In this document: piece by piece, positions 1 to 7,460 of the stretch
Layout of the letters: every line of letters starts with the position of its first letter
How positions within the stretch are numbered: the stretch's first letter is position 1
Source of the DNA: Polyangia bacterium
GTDB taxonomy: Bacteria; Myxococcota_A; Polyangia; Nannocystales; Nannocystaceae
Assembly: GCA_030430565.1 (NCBI GenBank)
Contig: JAUIKS010000023.1
Coordinates: 1-64,000 of the forward strand
Reading direction: 5' to 3'
DNA: 64,000 bases
Translations under genes and position numbers: made by a program
Notes under the pieces: model-generated
Seen by the model: the letters and a program-made list of their open reading frames with translations, nothing else
Told to the model about the DNA's origin: nothing
Database searches by the model: none

Positions 1-462
1 GAGAAGCTCCACTGTGACGCCCAGCGCCGCTGCCAGGATCAGCAGCGTCCGTAGCCGCGGGATCGTCATGCCCGCGAGCGCCCGCCAGGCCGTCGTGCTA
101 GCGATGGCGCCGACGCGCCGAGCGACGTCGCGGCTCGTCAGCCCGAGCTGCGCGCGCCGTCGCTCGAGCAACGTGCAGAACTCGACGTGACTCTGGAACC
201 CCGACAGCGACAGGCCCGCCTGCTTAAGCGCCGCGAAGAAGATCTCCGCGCTCGGATTCGGACACGCGCGACTGCGGTGCCGCAGCAGCGCCTTGCCCGA
301 ACGCCCGACACGTCGACGCAGCTCCGTCCACGAGATCCGCCGACGACCTAGCTCTCCGTCCAGGAGGACGAAGAGATCCTTGGGAGTGATCACCACCGCG
401 ATTGCAACATGGCCCGAAAGACCAACGCGATCGTAGCTCGCGAAGGCGACGGCTGTCGACAC
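1..462 (-). CDS. Helix-turn-helix (XRE-like) regulator, 3' end outside window
   Basis: Read on the minus strand this frame stays open from the window edge and has no ATG near its beginning. The C-terminal visible part (CTLLERRRAQLGLTSRDVAR, then AWRALAGMTIPRLRTLLILA) has the pattern of an XRE-type helix-turn-helix: a helix, the TSRDVARRVG helix and turn, a recognition helix and an 'LxxLAxALG' helix. The preceding 90 residues contain VITPKDLFVLLDGELGRRRI and are not recognised. I chose GTG at 460-462 because a GGAAGG lies about 10 nt upstream; GTG at 391-393 is an alternative with no visible ribosome site. The family binds DNA as a dimer; the target is unknown. The gene is partial, so its full length and any C-terminal domain are unknown. 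Confidence 0.6.
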   Translation of the reverse strand, partial: MSTAVAFASYDRVGLSGHVAIAVVITPKDLFVLLDGELGRRRISWTELRRRVGRSGKALLRHRSRACPNPSAEIFFAALKQAGLSLSGFQSHVEFCTLLERRRAQLGLTSRDVARRVGAIASTTAWRALAGMTIPRLRTLLILAAALGVTVELL

Positions 463-1053
463 GAGGAGGCTGCCTTCCCAGGACCGTAGAGAAACATGCT
501 CTCTGGGACATAAACCTTCGTTCTTATTGGGAAAAATGCGCTACTCGCCGCGAACGTTAGAAGCCGAATTTGGAAATTTCCAAAACTCGGCCTCGAAGTC
601 TCGAAGATTTTGCGAAAACGCCGGTGTCAGATTTGAAATTTTAGGAAATGAGATACAAAAAAATCCGAAGCTCGTGTCAATCGCGTATTTGGGGTTTCGT
701 TTTTTGCTTATCAACAACATCGCGCTGACCTAAGCCAGGCGCGACTTGACCGCGCGGTGTCTGGTCGCAGGTCGCGCCATCGAGTTGCCCACGGGCCGAC
801 GCTCGTGCCGGCGTCGTAACGGCCGCGGGGCTGCTGCATTGCCTGCCACGCCGCTGCATTTCGATCCCCACGCTGCTGCATTCCTGACCCGCCTGCTGCA
901 TTCCTGCGCCGGCCAGCGCGCTACTCCCAGGTGTATGTCCGGCTCGTGATGACCGCCGGGACAGGCGCCTCCGAGCGACGCGTCGACGTGTTCCGCTCGC
1001 GCCGAAAACACCGATGACGTGGGCGCAGGTCCGCGCGGAGGAGAACGCTGAAG
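463..1053. other. Gene-poor stretch of 590 bp
   Basis: I find no convincing gene here. The part from about 512 to 730 is markedly more AT-rich than the surroundings, and its one 68-codon open frame lacks a ribosome site and recognisable motifs. The part from 831 to 902 holds a short phased repeat, listed separately. The AT-rich section may be a promoter region or a remnant of transferred DNA. Confidence 0.4.
831..902 (+). repeat. Four phased copies of CTGCTGCATT
   Basis: The decamer CTGCTGCATT begins at 831, 873 and 893, and a one-mismatch copy (CCGCTGCATT) begins at 851. The start-to-start distances are 20, 22 and 20 bp, close to two helical turns, so all copies face the same side of the DNA. 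The sequence between copies is not conserved except for a CCTG after several of them. This could be a multi-copy protein-binding site or a degenerate minisatellite. No gene crosses it. Confidence 0.6.
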
Positions 1054-1980
1054 ATGCCAAACGTAGAATCAGGGACGGTGGGCGTGCTCGTCAGCGCTGG
1101 CGCGCTCGCGGGGGGCGCGTATCTCCTCTATCGCCTGTGGAAGGGCGCCTCCGTTGGCCCCGGCTTCGGAAAGGATGGACGCTCCATCTTCGACCTCGGC
1201 CGGACGCAACGCGCGGATCGAGCAACGGGTGGCGACGCGTCGGATGATTCATCATCGAAGCCCAACAAGCCCGGCGACGGCTCGAGCCAGCCCAGCTCTG
1301 GCGGCACCAAGGCGAACGCCGGCAGGGACCCCGGGACCGGAAGCGGGGGCGATGGCAACGTAGCCATGGATCAGCGCCGACAGCATGGTGACCGAGAGTC
1401 CGGCGACGCTCGAGCCGATAGCGACGACCACCGCGCAATACACGACCTCGAGACAACCGTCCCGTCGCCTCGCCACCTCGAGGAGGCGCGGCTGCGTCAA
1501 GCCGCGTGGTTGCAGGCGCGTGGCCGGTCGATTTCGTCGGCCCGCGTCGCGCGTCGAGTTCCACCGGGTGTACATGCGCTGGCACTCTCGCTGGCGGGCG
1601 CGCCGAGCGGCAAGCGCGGGTTAATACACGGCCGCCGACGGTCGCCGCTTCACTCGGCAGCGCGTCCCGATTCTCGAGCTGACCCGAAAGCGCTTTACAA
1701 CCGTTGCTACGGCAGTCTTCGGCTCGCGGTTGCTCGCGTGGGGCGGCGAGACATCGACGGTGAGGACCAACGCGCCGCTCGAGGGCCGCCAGGAGAAGTA
1801 CGGGTCATCAGATCCAGTGAGTCTACACAAACGCGAGCGGTTAACGACCGCGTCGGCTGTTGCAAGTCCTTGAATTCACGTTGGTCCTTCGAAACCGCGC
1901 GGATGGTTAAATCCAGCGTACGCACTAAACATGTCCGTCCAGACTTGTCGTGGGGCGGCCTACGGATAGCGCGATATTGA
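1054..1980 (+). CDS. Doubtful membrane-anchored hypothetical protein
   Basis: The ATG is preceded by a strong ribosome site, GGAGGAGA at 1037-1044, nine bases upstream. Residues 8-29 (GTVGVLVSAGALAGGAYLLY) form a clear transmembrane or signal-anchor helix, followed by a Ser/Gly/Pro-rich linker at roughly residues 60-110. The last two thirds are Arg-rich with no fold signature and look like out-of-frame translation, so the real protein may be shorter or frameshifted. The opposite strand carries a 107-codon frame (1252-1575) with two hydrophobic stretches, which cannot be excluded as the true gene. No function is assigned. Confidence 0.35.
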   Translation: MPNVESGTVGVLVSAGALAGGAYLLYRLWKGASVGPGFGKDGRSIFDLGRTQRADRATGGDASDDSSSKPNKPGDGSSQPSSGGTKANAGRDPGTGSGGDGNVAMDQRRQHGDRESGDARADSDDHRAIHDLETTVPSPRHLEEARLRQAAWLQARGRSISSARVARRVPPGVHALALSLAGAPSGKRGLIHGRRRSPLHSAARPDSRADPKALYNRCYGSLRLAVARVGRRDIDGEDQRAARGPPGEVRVIRSSESTQTRAVNDRVGCCKSLNSRWSFETARMVKSSVRTKHVRPDLSWGGLRIARY

Positions 1981-2095
1981 TCCAGAGAGCCCGGTTCCAC
2001 CCCTTCCCCCGGGTGATGTCACTCGACGGTTACGGGTGCTCGATTCCTCGGATGCTCGACTCGCTCGTTCGAGACGTTCGTCGTACACCAGCCCC

Positions 2096-2689
2096 ATGCG
2101 CAAGCTCGTGTACTTCGTGGCGGCGACCGTGGACGGCCACATCGCCTCGCCGCGGGGGGAATTCGACTTCTTCCCGCTCGGTGAGCATTTCGAGGCCCAG
2201 GTCGCGGAGCTCCCGGAGACCATTCCCGCACACCTGCGCGCGACCGTGGGGGCCGCCTCCGAGCCGAGGCGCTTTGGCGCCGTGGTGATGGGGCGAAAGA
2301 CCTACGAGGTCGGCGCCCGCGCGGGCCTCACCGACCCGTACGCGCCGCTCCCGACGGTCGTCTTCTCGCGGACCTTGGCGACCGCTGAATCGCCCGTGCG
2401 GGTGACCGCGGAGAACCCGGTCGACGTCGTCCGCGCGCTCAAGCGGCAGCCGGGTCGCGACATCTGGCTGTGCGGCGGCGGCAACTTGGCCGCGTCCCTC
2501 GCCGACGAGATCGATGAACTGGTGGTCAAGCTCAACCCGCTCTTGCTCGGCGCAGGGATCGCGCTCTGGAGCGCCCCGTTCTCGCCGCGGAGCCTGCGCC
2601 TGATCAACACGCGAACCTTCGCTAGCGGCGTTGTTTGGCTCACCTACGCGCTCTCCTCGAGGGCGTCGGTGCCCAGCCCGACGAGCTGA
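2096..2689 (+). CDS. Dihydrofolate reductase-like (RibD C-terminal domain) protein
   Basis: The 197-residue product begins MRKLVYFVAATVDGHIA, the first strand of the RibD C-terminal/DHFR-like fold. It continues with VVMGRKTYE around residue 65 and WLCGGGNLA around residue 124; the Gly-rich turn of the second motif binds NADPH in this family. Such stand-alone proteins (COG0262) are NAD(P)H-dependent reductases whose substrates are mostly unknown; a role in folate or riboflavin synthesis is not implied. The start was set at the ATG giving the canonical N-terminus. The frame is open 60 bp further upstream, but that extension is unlike the family. The gene stands alone with no obvious operon partner. 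Confidence 0.85.
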   Translation: MRKLVYFVAATVDGHIASPRGEFDFFPLGEHFEAQVAELPETIPAHLRATVGAASEPRRFGAVVMGRKTYEVGARAGLTDPYAPLPTVVFSRTLATAESPVRVTAENPVDVVRALKRQPGRDIWLCGGGNLAASLADEIDELVVKLNPLLLGAGIALWSAPFSPRSLRLINTRTFASGVVWLTYALSSRASVPSPTS

Positions 2690-2933
2690 TCGTCGTCGAC
2701 ATCAAGGGTGATCGCCGAATCTCGATCCGCGTGCTCAGGTCGCACGAGCCCTAGCGAGCCCGAATTCGCGTACCCCAAGGGGGGCCGCGAGGCGCTAGTG
2801 CTCGCGCGTGCTCGCGTGAACACCGGCCTGATTAAAAGTACATATATCTCCCCTAGCGACTCCCATACCGGAGTTCGCGGAGAGCGGCGATATGCACACC
2901 GTGGACCCCCCGCCCCCGAGAGTCAGTCCGTGT

Positions 2934-3410
2934 TCAATCGCACTCTCGTCGATCGCAGCAGCGAATCGCGCGTAGGTTCAAGAGGTGCCCGCTTAACAGG
3001 AGCAGGCCGGCGAGCACCCCGACCGTCGCGCCGGCGAGACCGCGCGCGGACTCCTCGTGGCGTGTAGCCGGAGCCGTCTCGTCGACGTGATGGTGCGCGG
3101 CGTGATCGTGCTCTGCTCCCGCCTCGAGCCCCCGAGAGGCGAGTAAGCCCAAGATCCCGATCAAGAGCATGGCCGCGACGCCAGGAGAGCGATGACGACT
3201 CCAGCTCAACACGAGCGCGCCGGCGGCGAAGCCGATGGCGATGATCGTGAAGATCCACTCCGCCTGGTGGCCGAGCAAGGCGCCTAGCCCCATGGCTCCG
3301 AACGCGGCGGGCAGCAACGCACAGATGGCGCAGTGGACAGCGCAGAGGCTGCTCGCCACAGCGCCGAAGCGATCGACGCCGGGGTCTCGTCGTGGAGCCG
3401 AGCTCATCAT
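2934..3410 (-). CDS. MerC-domain membrane protein
   Basis: This 158-residue protein has four hydrophobic segments and the MerC-type N-terminal cysteine motif CAVHCAIC (Cys23, Cys27, Cys30) in the first helix. A His-rich loop (EHDHAAHHHVDE, about residues 99-110) and a cysteine-containing C-terminus (RCCDREC) follow. MerC proteins are inner-membrane transporters or chaperones for mercury and related soft or borderline metals. No other mer gene is present, so mercury resistance is unlikely. It lies 87 bp downstream of the DUF3526 ABC operon on the same strand and has its own degenerate copy of the 15-bp motif at 3441-3455. I infer a role in zinc handling. Confidence 0.8.
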   Translation of the reverse strand: MMSSAPRRDPGVDRFGAVASSLCAVHCAICALLPAAFGAMGLGALLGHQAEWIFTIIAIGFAAGALVLSWSRHRSPGVAAMLLIGILGLLASRGLEAGAEHDHAAHHHVDETAPATRHEESARGLAGATVGVLAGLLLLSGHLLNLRAIRCCDRRECD

Positions 3411-3440
3411 GGTCTCCGCCTATCACCCGCGGAAATCCGA

Positions 3441-3455
3441 GGCAACTGAGCTGCG
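3441..3455. promoter_or_regulatory. Degenerate Zur-like box upstream of merC-like gene
   Basis: GGCAACTGAGCTGCG matches 12 of 15 positions of the perfect site at 27489-27503 and keeps the 7-1-7 symmetry around the central G with a weakened outer pair. It begins 30 bp upstream of the ATG at 3410, similar to the spacing of the better sites. On its own it would not be convincing; its position in front of a metal-transport gene is what supports it. Confidence 0.4.
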
Positions 3456-3497
3456 CCTGTCAGTTGTGCATATGTTCAAATGGTCATGCGGACAACT

Positions 3498-4928
3498 TCA
3501 GGCGTTCACCCGAGAGCCGAGCCGCGCGAGGTTGCGAACAGCCAGCGCGGCGAAGACCGCGGCCAACAGCGCCAAGAATCCGAGCGGTCCGGCGACTCGC
3601 CTGATCACCCGCGAGAGCGGCGCCTCCTCGAACGTGAAGCGCGGCAGCGCGTCGTGCTCACGCACCGTCATACGTCGCCCCGTCAGCACGTGCTGCTCGA
3701 CATGCTCGGCGAGCGCCCGCTTGAACGAGCGCGTCTGCGCTTCGAATCGACGCTGTCGGGCGAGGCTCGTGCCCGCTACCTCGTTGAACGCTTGCTGCGT
3801 GACGACGGCGGGCGAGAGGTACTGCGCGACGCTGAGGAGTCGTTGCCGTTCGGCGTGGACCTGATCGAACTCCTCGAGCAGCGGGAGAACGCCCTCGTCC
3901 ACGGTCTGCGTCACGATGAAGGCCGTGCGGATGAACTCGGGGAGCGAGTACTGGTCGGCGTCGAGTTCAGGGTGATCGAGCGTCATCCCCTGGACGATGT
4001 CGGCGCGCGACTGATAGGCCTCGCTGGAGGCCTGTCGAATCCGTGACAGGAGCTCGAGTCGTGAGGGCGTTGGGTAGCACGCCTCGGTCGCCGCGCTGAG
4101 ACACGCCGGGCCGGCGAGACAGGTCAACGCCCACACCGCGACCAGCGCGAGCAGCGTCACCTCACCGCTACGGCGCAGGCTCACGACCCAGGCGATCACC
4201 GCCGCCCACAGCCCGAAGTGGGCGAGCGCGAGCGCCGTCCAGAGTACGAAGCGGCCGAGCCGAGTCCCGACGCTGGGCTCCCCAGCGCCTGAGAACAGCC
4301 CGCACGCGAGCGCGAGCGCGAGGACGACGATCAGCGCGCCGAAGCGAACCCTGAGACGACTGAAGACGACCGCGCGCACGGACACGGGATGCGACAAGAT
4401 CAGGCTCAAGCGGCCGCGCTCCCGATCCTCGGCGAGCACGTCGAAGGACAGCGCGATCATCACCAGCGGCAGCACGAAGACCACCACGAACGCGAGATCA
4501 AACGGTCCCTCGGCGAGGAGGGCGGGGCTCTGAAATTCGTAGCTGCCGAACAGTCGCTCCACCGTCCTCCACTGCGAGACCTCGGCGGTCGTCGGCTGGT
4601 GGTCTGAGACGCCGACCGAGAGATCCGCGAGCGGTCCCGGCGACGCGCTCGCCGAGAATTTCACGTCCATCGCCAGCCCCGCCCACGGGTCCTTCTCGGG
4701 CGCGACAGCGCCAGACTCGATCGCCGCGGTCCGTGCTCGCCACTCGTCCGTCGCCCGCTCGTTCTCCGCGACGAAGGCCGCGGTCGAGCGCGACAGCGCG
4801 TGCTTGTGGACAGCGCCGCTCGCGAGGGCGAACAGGCACAACAGCAAGAAGCCGATGAGCAGACCGAGCCGAGCTCGATCCCCGAGCAGCGCTCGGCGCT
4901 CACGCGTGATGATGGCGGGATGAATCAT
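3498..4928 (-). CDS. ABC transporter permease, DUF3526-type (second permease)
   Basis: The product is 476 residues. One membrane helix near the N-terminus (LGLLIGFLLLCLFALASG) is followed by a periplasmic domain of about 120 residues. A core of several helices comes next (from AFVVVFVLPLVMIALSFDVL), including an ABC-2-like coupling segment (EDRERGRLSLILSHPVS), then a second soluble region and a last helix. This is the layout of ABC-2-type permeases with DUF3526. The ATG at 4928 overlaps the stop of the upstream permease (ATGA), so the genes are translationally coupled; longer upstream starts would overlap that gene further. It probably pairs with the 4925-6358 product as a heterodimer. The transported substrate is unknown. 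Confidence 0.8.
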   Translation of the reverse strand: MIHPAIITRERRALLGDRARLGLLIGFLLLCLFALASGAVHKHALSRSTAAFVAENERATDEWRARTAAIESGAVAPEKDPWAGLAMDVKFSASASPGPLADLSVGVSDHQPTTAEVSQWRTVERLFGSYEFQSPALLAEGPFDLAFVVVFVLPLVMIALSFDVLAEDRERGRLSLILSHPVSVRAVVFSRLRVRFGALIVVLALALACGLFSGAGEPSVGTRLGRFVLWTALALAHFGLWAAVIAWVVSLRRSGEVTLLALVAVWALTCLAGPACLSAATEACYPTPSRLELLSRIRQASSEAYQSRADIVQGMTLDHPELDADQYSLPEFIRTAFIVTQTVDEGVLPLLEEFDQVHAERQRLLSVAQYLSPAVVTQQAFNEVAGTSLARQRRFEAQTRSFKRALAEHVEQHVLTGRRMTVREHDALPRFTFEEAPLSRVIRRVAGPLGFLALLAAVFAALAVRNLARLGSRVNA

Positions 4929-6358
4929 GACCGCGCCTCCTGAACGAAGCTGGCGCGCACGCCGGTGATCGCCAACGAGAGCGCCGCCAGGCACCACAGC
5001 GCGAGAATCAGCGCGTCTTGCCAGATACGCGGCCAGATCGCGGAGACGCGCGGAGGGGCGTACTCGAAGTCTGGAGCCTGGCGCCAGAACGCGTTGTCGG
5101 ACTGATAGCCGTAGCCGTCGGCTCCCCCGCGCTGGGTCATCTCTTCGTTGAGCAGCCGAATGAACTCTCGTCGGAACTGCTCCGCCGCGTTCGTGAAGTG
5201 ATGGTGGGCGTCGATGTCCGACCCCGCGAGCGCGCTCGAGATGTTCTTGATCGCGATCGTCGGCGAGATCACGCTGAATTGACGCGCGGTCGCTCGCTGT
5301 CGTGTGAGCGTGTCGTGTAGCTCGCCGTAGCGGCGGTCAAACACGTCGTTCGCGAACTCCTCGCTCGCCTGCAGGAGATACCCGTCGTAGTTGATAGGCA
5401 GCTCGTCGACGCTGGTCACCCCGTACTCGGCCAGCACGCGGTCGCGCAGGGCGTCGCGTCGCTTCGTGGCCTCCTCGCTCTTCCCCCAGAACGCTTTCGA
5501 AGACGCCTCATCGAGCGCCGACCAGAACTCCGCGCTTGGCGGCGTCGGGTGCAGGAGCGCGCCCGCGTTGTTGGCGAGGCGCGGCGCGACGATTGTGGAG
5601 AGGGTCCAGAGCGCCAACACGATCACGAGCGCGGACCTCGATCGCCTCGCGCGTGAGGAGACCGCCAGGGCCACGAAGACGAAGGAGAGCAGGTAGATCG
5701 TGTAGGCGGCGATGAGCAACGCGAGGCGCGACGCGGTGTCGGCGAGCTGCGTGGCGCCGCCGGCGGTCGTCACCAGCGCGCCCGTCAGCGCGAGCACCGG
5801 CGCGAGCGTACCGAGCACGAGCAACGCGGCCAGCGCTTTGCCGAGCAGCAGCTTGTTTGGGTGAGCGCCGGCGCTCATCATGTGGCGGAGCGTGCCTCGC
5901 TCGCGCTCTCCCGCCACGCTCGGGAAGAGGAGCAAGGCGAGCAGCAGCGGCGCGAAGCACTGAAGGATCCAGGCCGGGCTCAGCGGCGCGAAACGATGGA
6001 TCTCGACCGCGTCCTCGATCGGGCGCAGCGCCGCGGGGTCACGGTGGTGCGCCTCGAGCCACACCGCACCGCCCACGTATCCGTTCACGCCGGGGTCGAA
6101 GACCGACAGATTGGTGACGGGGCGAAACGCGTAGCGGGAGAAATGAGCGGCGGTGTGCGGGTTCTTCTTCCCCTGATGGTCCCACACCTGGCGATCGACG
6201 ACGGTCGCGGCGACCCGCTCGCGTTCGCTCGCCCGCACCGTGGTCCAGCCGCTCAGCGCAGCCGCGACGCCGAGTCCGAGCAGCGCGATGACCAGGACGA
6301 TGACGCGACCATCGCGAGCGTACTGACGGAGCTCGTTCTTGAGGACAGCCGCGATCAT
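4925..6358 (-). CDS. ABC transporter permease, DUF3526-type (first permease)
   Basis: The 477-residue protein shares the layout of its neighbour: an N-terminal helix (VIVLVIALLGLGVAAALSGW), a periplasmic region, and a membrane core starting near residue 129. The core includes VAGERERGTLRHMMSAGAHP, the ABC-2 coupling segment. A large soluble insertion of about 170 residues and a final helix (ALILALWCLAALSLAITGV) follow. Its start overlaps the stop of the ATPase gene (ATGA). The two permeases are diverged homologues, which suggests a heterodimeric transporter. DUF3526 permeases are often found beside TonB-dependent receptors; here such a receptor lies in the same putative regulon but 17 kb away. 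Confidence 0.82.
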   Translation of the reverse strand: MIAAVLKNELRQYARDGRVIVLVIALLGLGVAAALSGWTTVRASERERVAATVVDRQVWDHQGKKNPHTAAHFSRYAFRPVTNLSVFDPGVNGYVGGAVWLEAHHRDPAALRPIEDAVEIHRFAPLSPAWILQCFAPLLLALLLFPSVAGERERGTLRHMMSAGAHPNKLLLGKALAALLVLGTLAPVLALTGALVTTAGGATQLADTASRLALLIAAYTIYLLSFVFVALAVSSRARRSRSALVIVLALWTLSTIVAPRLANNAGALLHPTPPSAEFWSALDEASSKAFWGKSEEATKRRDALRDRVLAEYGVTSVDELPINYDGYLLQASEEFANDVFDRRYGELHDTLTRQRATARQFSVISPTIAIKNISSALAGSDIDAHHHFTNAAEQFRREFIRLLNEEMTQRGGADGYGYQSDNAFWRQAPDFEYAPPRVSAIWPRIWQDALILALWCLAALSLAITGVRASFVQEARS

Positions 6359-7080
6359 GACGCCCTCGCGGGGGCGTCGTCGCGCATATGCACGAGGTAG
6401 ACCGACTCGAGCTCGTCGTGACGCAGCGACGCGGGCTCGAGCTCATCGACGAGCCGTCCCGCCTTCATGATCCCGATCCGCGAGGCAACCTCCTTCGCCC
6501 GGAAGATGTCGTGCGTCGCCATCAAGATCGCCGCGCCTTCACGCTTTAGAGTTCGAAGCGTCGCGCTGAACTCGTTCGCCGCCTTGGGATCGAGACCTGA
6601 CATGGGCTCATCCAGGAGGAACGTCGTGGCGCGCTTCGCCATCGCGGCGGCGATCCCGACCTTCTGGCGCATGCCCTTGGAGTACGTCCCGGCGCGTCGA
6701 TCGATCGCGGCCGTGACGAGCCCCGCGCGCTCGAGGAGCTCGCGCAGCTCGGACCGCGTGTGGTCTGAGCGGCCGGTGAGCGAGGTGAAGAACTCGAGGT
6801 TCTCGAGGCCCGTGAGCGTCGGATAGAGCGCGACCTGCTCGGGGATGTAGGCCAGCTCGCGCTTCGTCGCCAGCGGCGACTCGCTCACGTTGACGCCGTT
6901 GACCAGCGCCGCGCCAGCGCTCGGCGCGAGGAAGCCGAGGAACAGGTTGATGGTCGTCGTCTTCCCGGCACCGTTCGCGCCCAGCAGCGCGACCAGCTCC
7001 CCCTGCCTGACGACCAAGTCGAGCTCGCGCAGCGCCCACGCGGTGCCGAACATCTTCGATAGACCTCTCGCCTCGAGCAT
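6355..7080 (-). CDS. ABC transporter ATP-binding protein
   Basis: All hallmarks of an ABC-2-type ATPase are visible in 241 residues. Walker A is GANGAGKTT (near residue 34), the Q-loop lies in YIPEQVALYP, the signature is YSKGMRQK, Walker B is TTFLLDEPMSGLD, and the switch His is in ATHD. It energises the two permeases encoded immediately downstream, with which it forms one overlapped operon. The ATG is preceded by AAGGAGGAAG, a near-perfect ribosome site. A 15-bp Fur-family-like palindrome begins 45 bp upstream of the ATG, so I infer repression under zinc sufficiency. Whether the complex exports or imports is not decided by sequence. Confidence 0.92.
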   Translation of the reverse strand: MLEARGLSKMFGTAWALRELDLVVRQGELVALLGANGAGKTTTINLFLGFLAPSAGAALVNGVNVSESPLATKRELAYIPEQVALYPTLTGLENLEFFTSLTGRSDHTRSELRELLERAGLVTAAIDRRAGTYSKGMRQKVGIAAAMAKRATTFLLDEPMSGLDPKAANEFSATLRTLKREGAAILMATHDIFRAKEVASRIGIMKAGRLVDELEPASLRHDELESVYLVHMRDDAPARAS

Positions 7081-7460
7081 CGTGCTTCCTCCTTGAAGGT
7101 ATGACGCGGTGAGACTGACTCAAGTTGCAACTAAATTGCAAAAGCTATTACTGAAGCTTGAAGACCTGTTCAAGTGAGAACATGATCCCGCGCGTCTCTC
7201 GCCGGCTGGGAGGTCGAGGCGATGTTGGTAGCAACATGTCTTTAGAGGCATGGTAGACGTACGTTGATCCGAGCGGCTCCCGCTCGCGAATCGGTCGACC
7301 ACTCCGCGCTTGAGCCCGGCAGCGAGCGGGCGTTGGGCTCGGTCGTGTCCGTTTCCGCTTCTCCTGACGCTTCCGCTTCGAGCGCCGGAGCGTGCACCGA
7401 GTCGGGAGCTACGAACTCACGACTCCCCGCGCCTGACTCCGCATCCAGATCGATCCGCCC
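7081..7460. other. Divergent promoter region between ABC and czc operons
   Basis: This 380-bp gene-free interval separates two divergent metal-transport operons. Near the ABC side lies the Zur-like palindrome (7126-7140). Nearer the czc side, 7222-7237 reads ATGTTGGTAGCAACAT, an inverted repeat with 6-bp arms and a 4-bp centre, which could be the operator of a separate metal sensor. The stretch 7120-7200 is locally AT-rich, as expected for a promoter. I did not identify convincing -35/-10 pairs. Confidence 0.5.
7126..7140. promoter_or_regulatory. Zur-like box, TGCAACTAAATTGCA
   Basis: A 15-bp inverted repeat with 7-1-7 symmetry (one mismatched pair), lying 45 bp upstream of the ABC ATPase start and 320 bp from the czcC-like start. 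It shares the consensus TGCAACTNARTTGCA with four other good sites in the window. By position it most likely controls the ABC operon. Confidence 0.65.

Noticed and set aside
527-733. A 68-codon frame in the AT-rich stretch
   Set aside because: No ribosome site, no homology-like pattern and a composition explained by the local AT-richness.
1252-1575. A 107-codon minus-strand frame with two hydrophobic segments
   Set aside because: No ribosome site and no recognisable family. Kept only as an alternative to the doubtful plus-strand frame at the same place.
2708-3067. A 119-codon plus-strand frame between the reductase and merC-like genes
   Set aside because: It overlaps the end of the merC-like gene on the other strand, has no ribosome site and reads as Arg/Ser-rich low-complexity sequence.
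3465-3495. Possible ArsR/SmtB-type operator (GCATATG ... CATGC) upstream of the merC-like gene
   Set aside because: The two arms match over only five bases and the spacing is irregular, so it is not distinguishable from chance.
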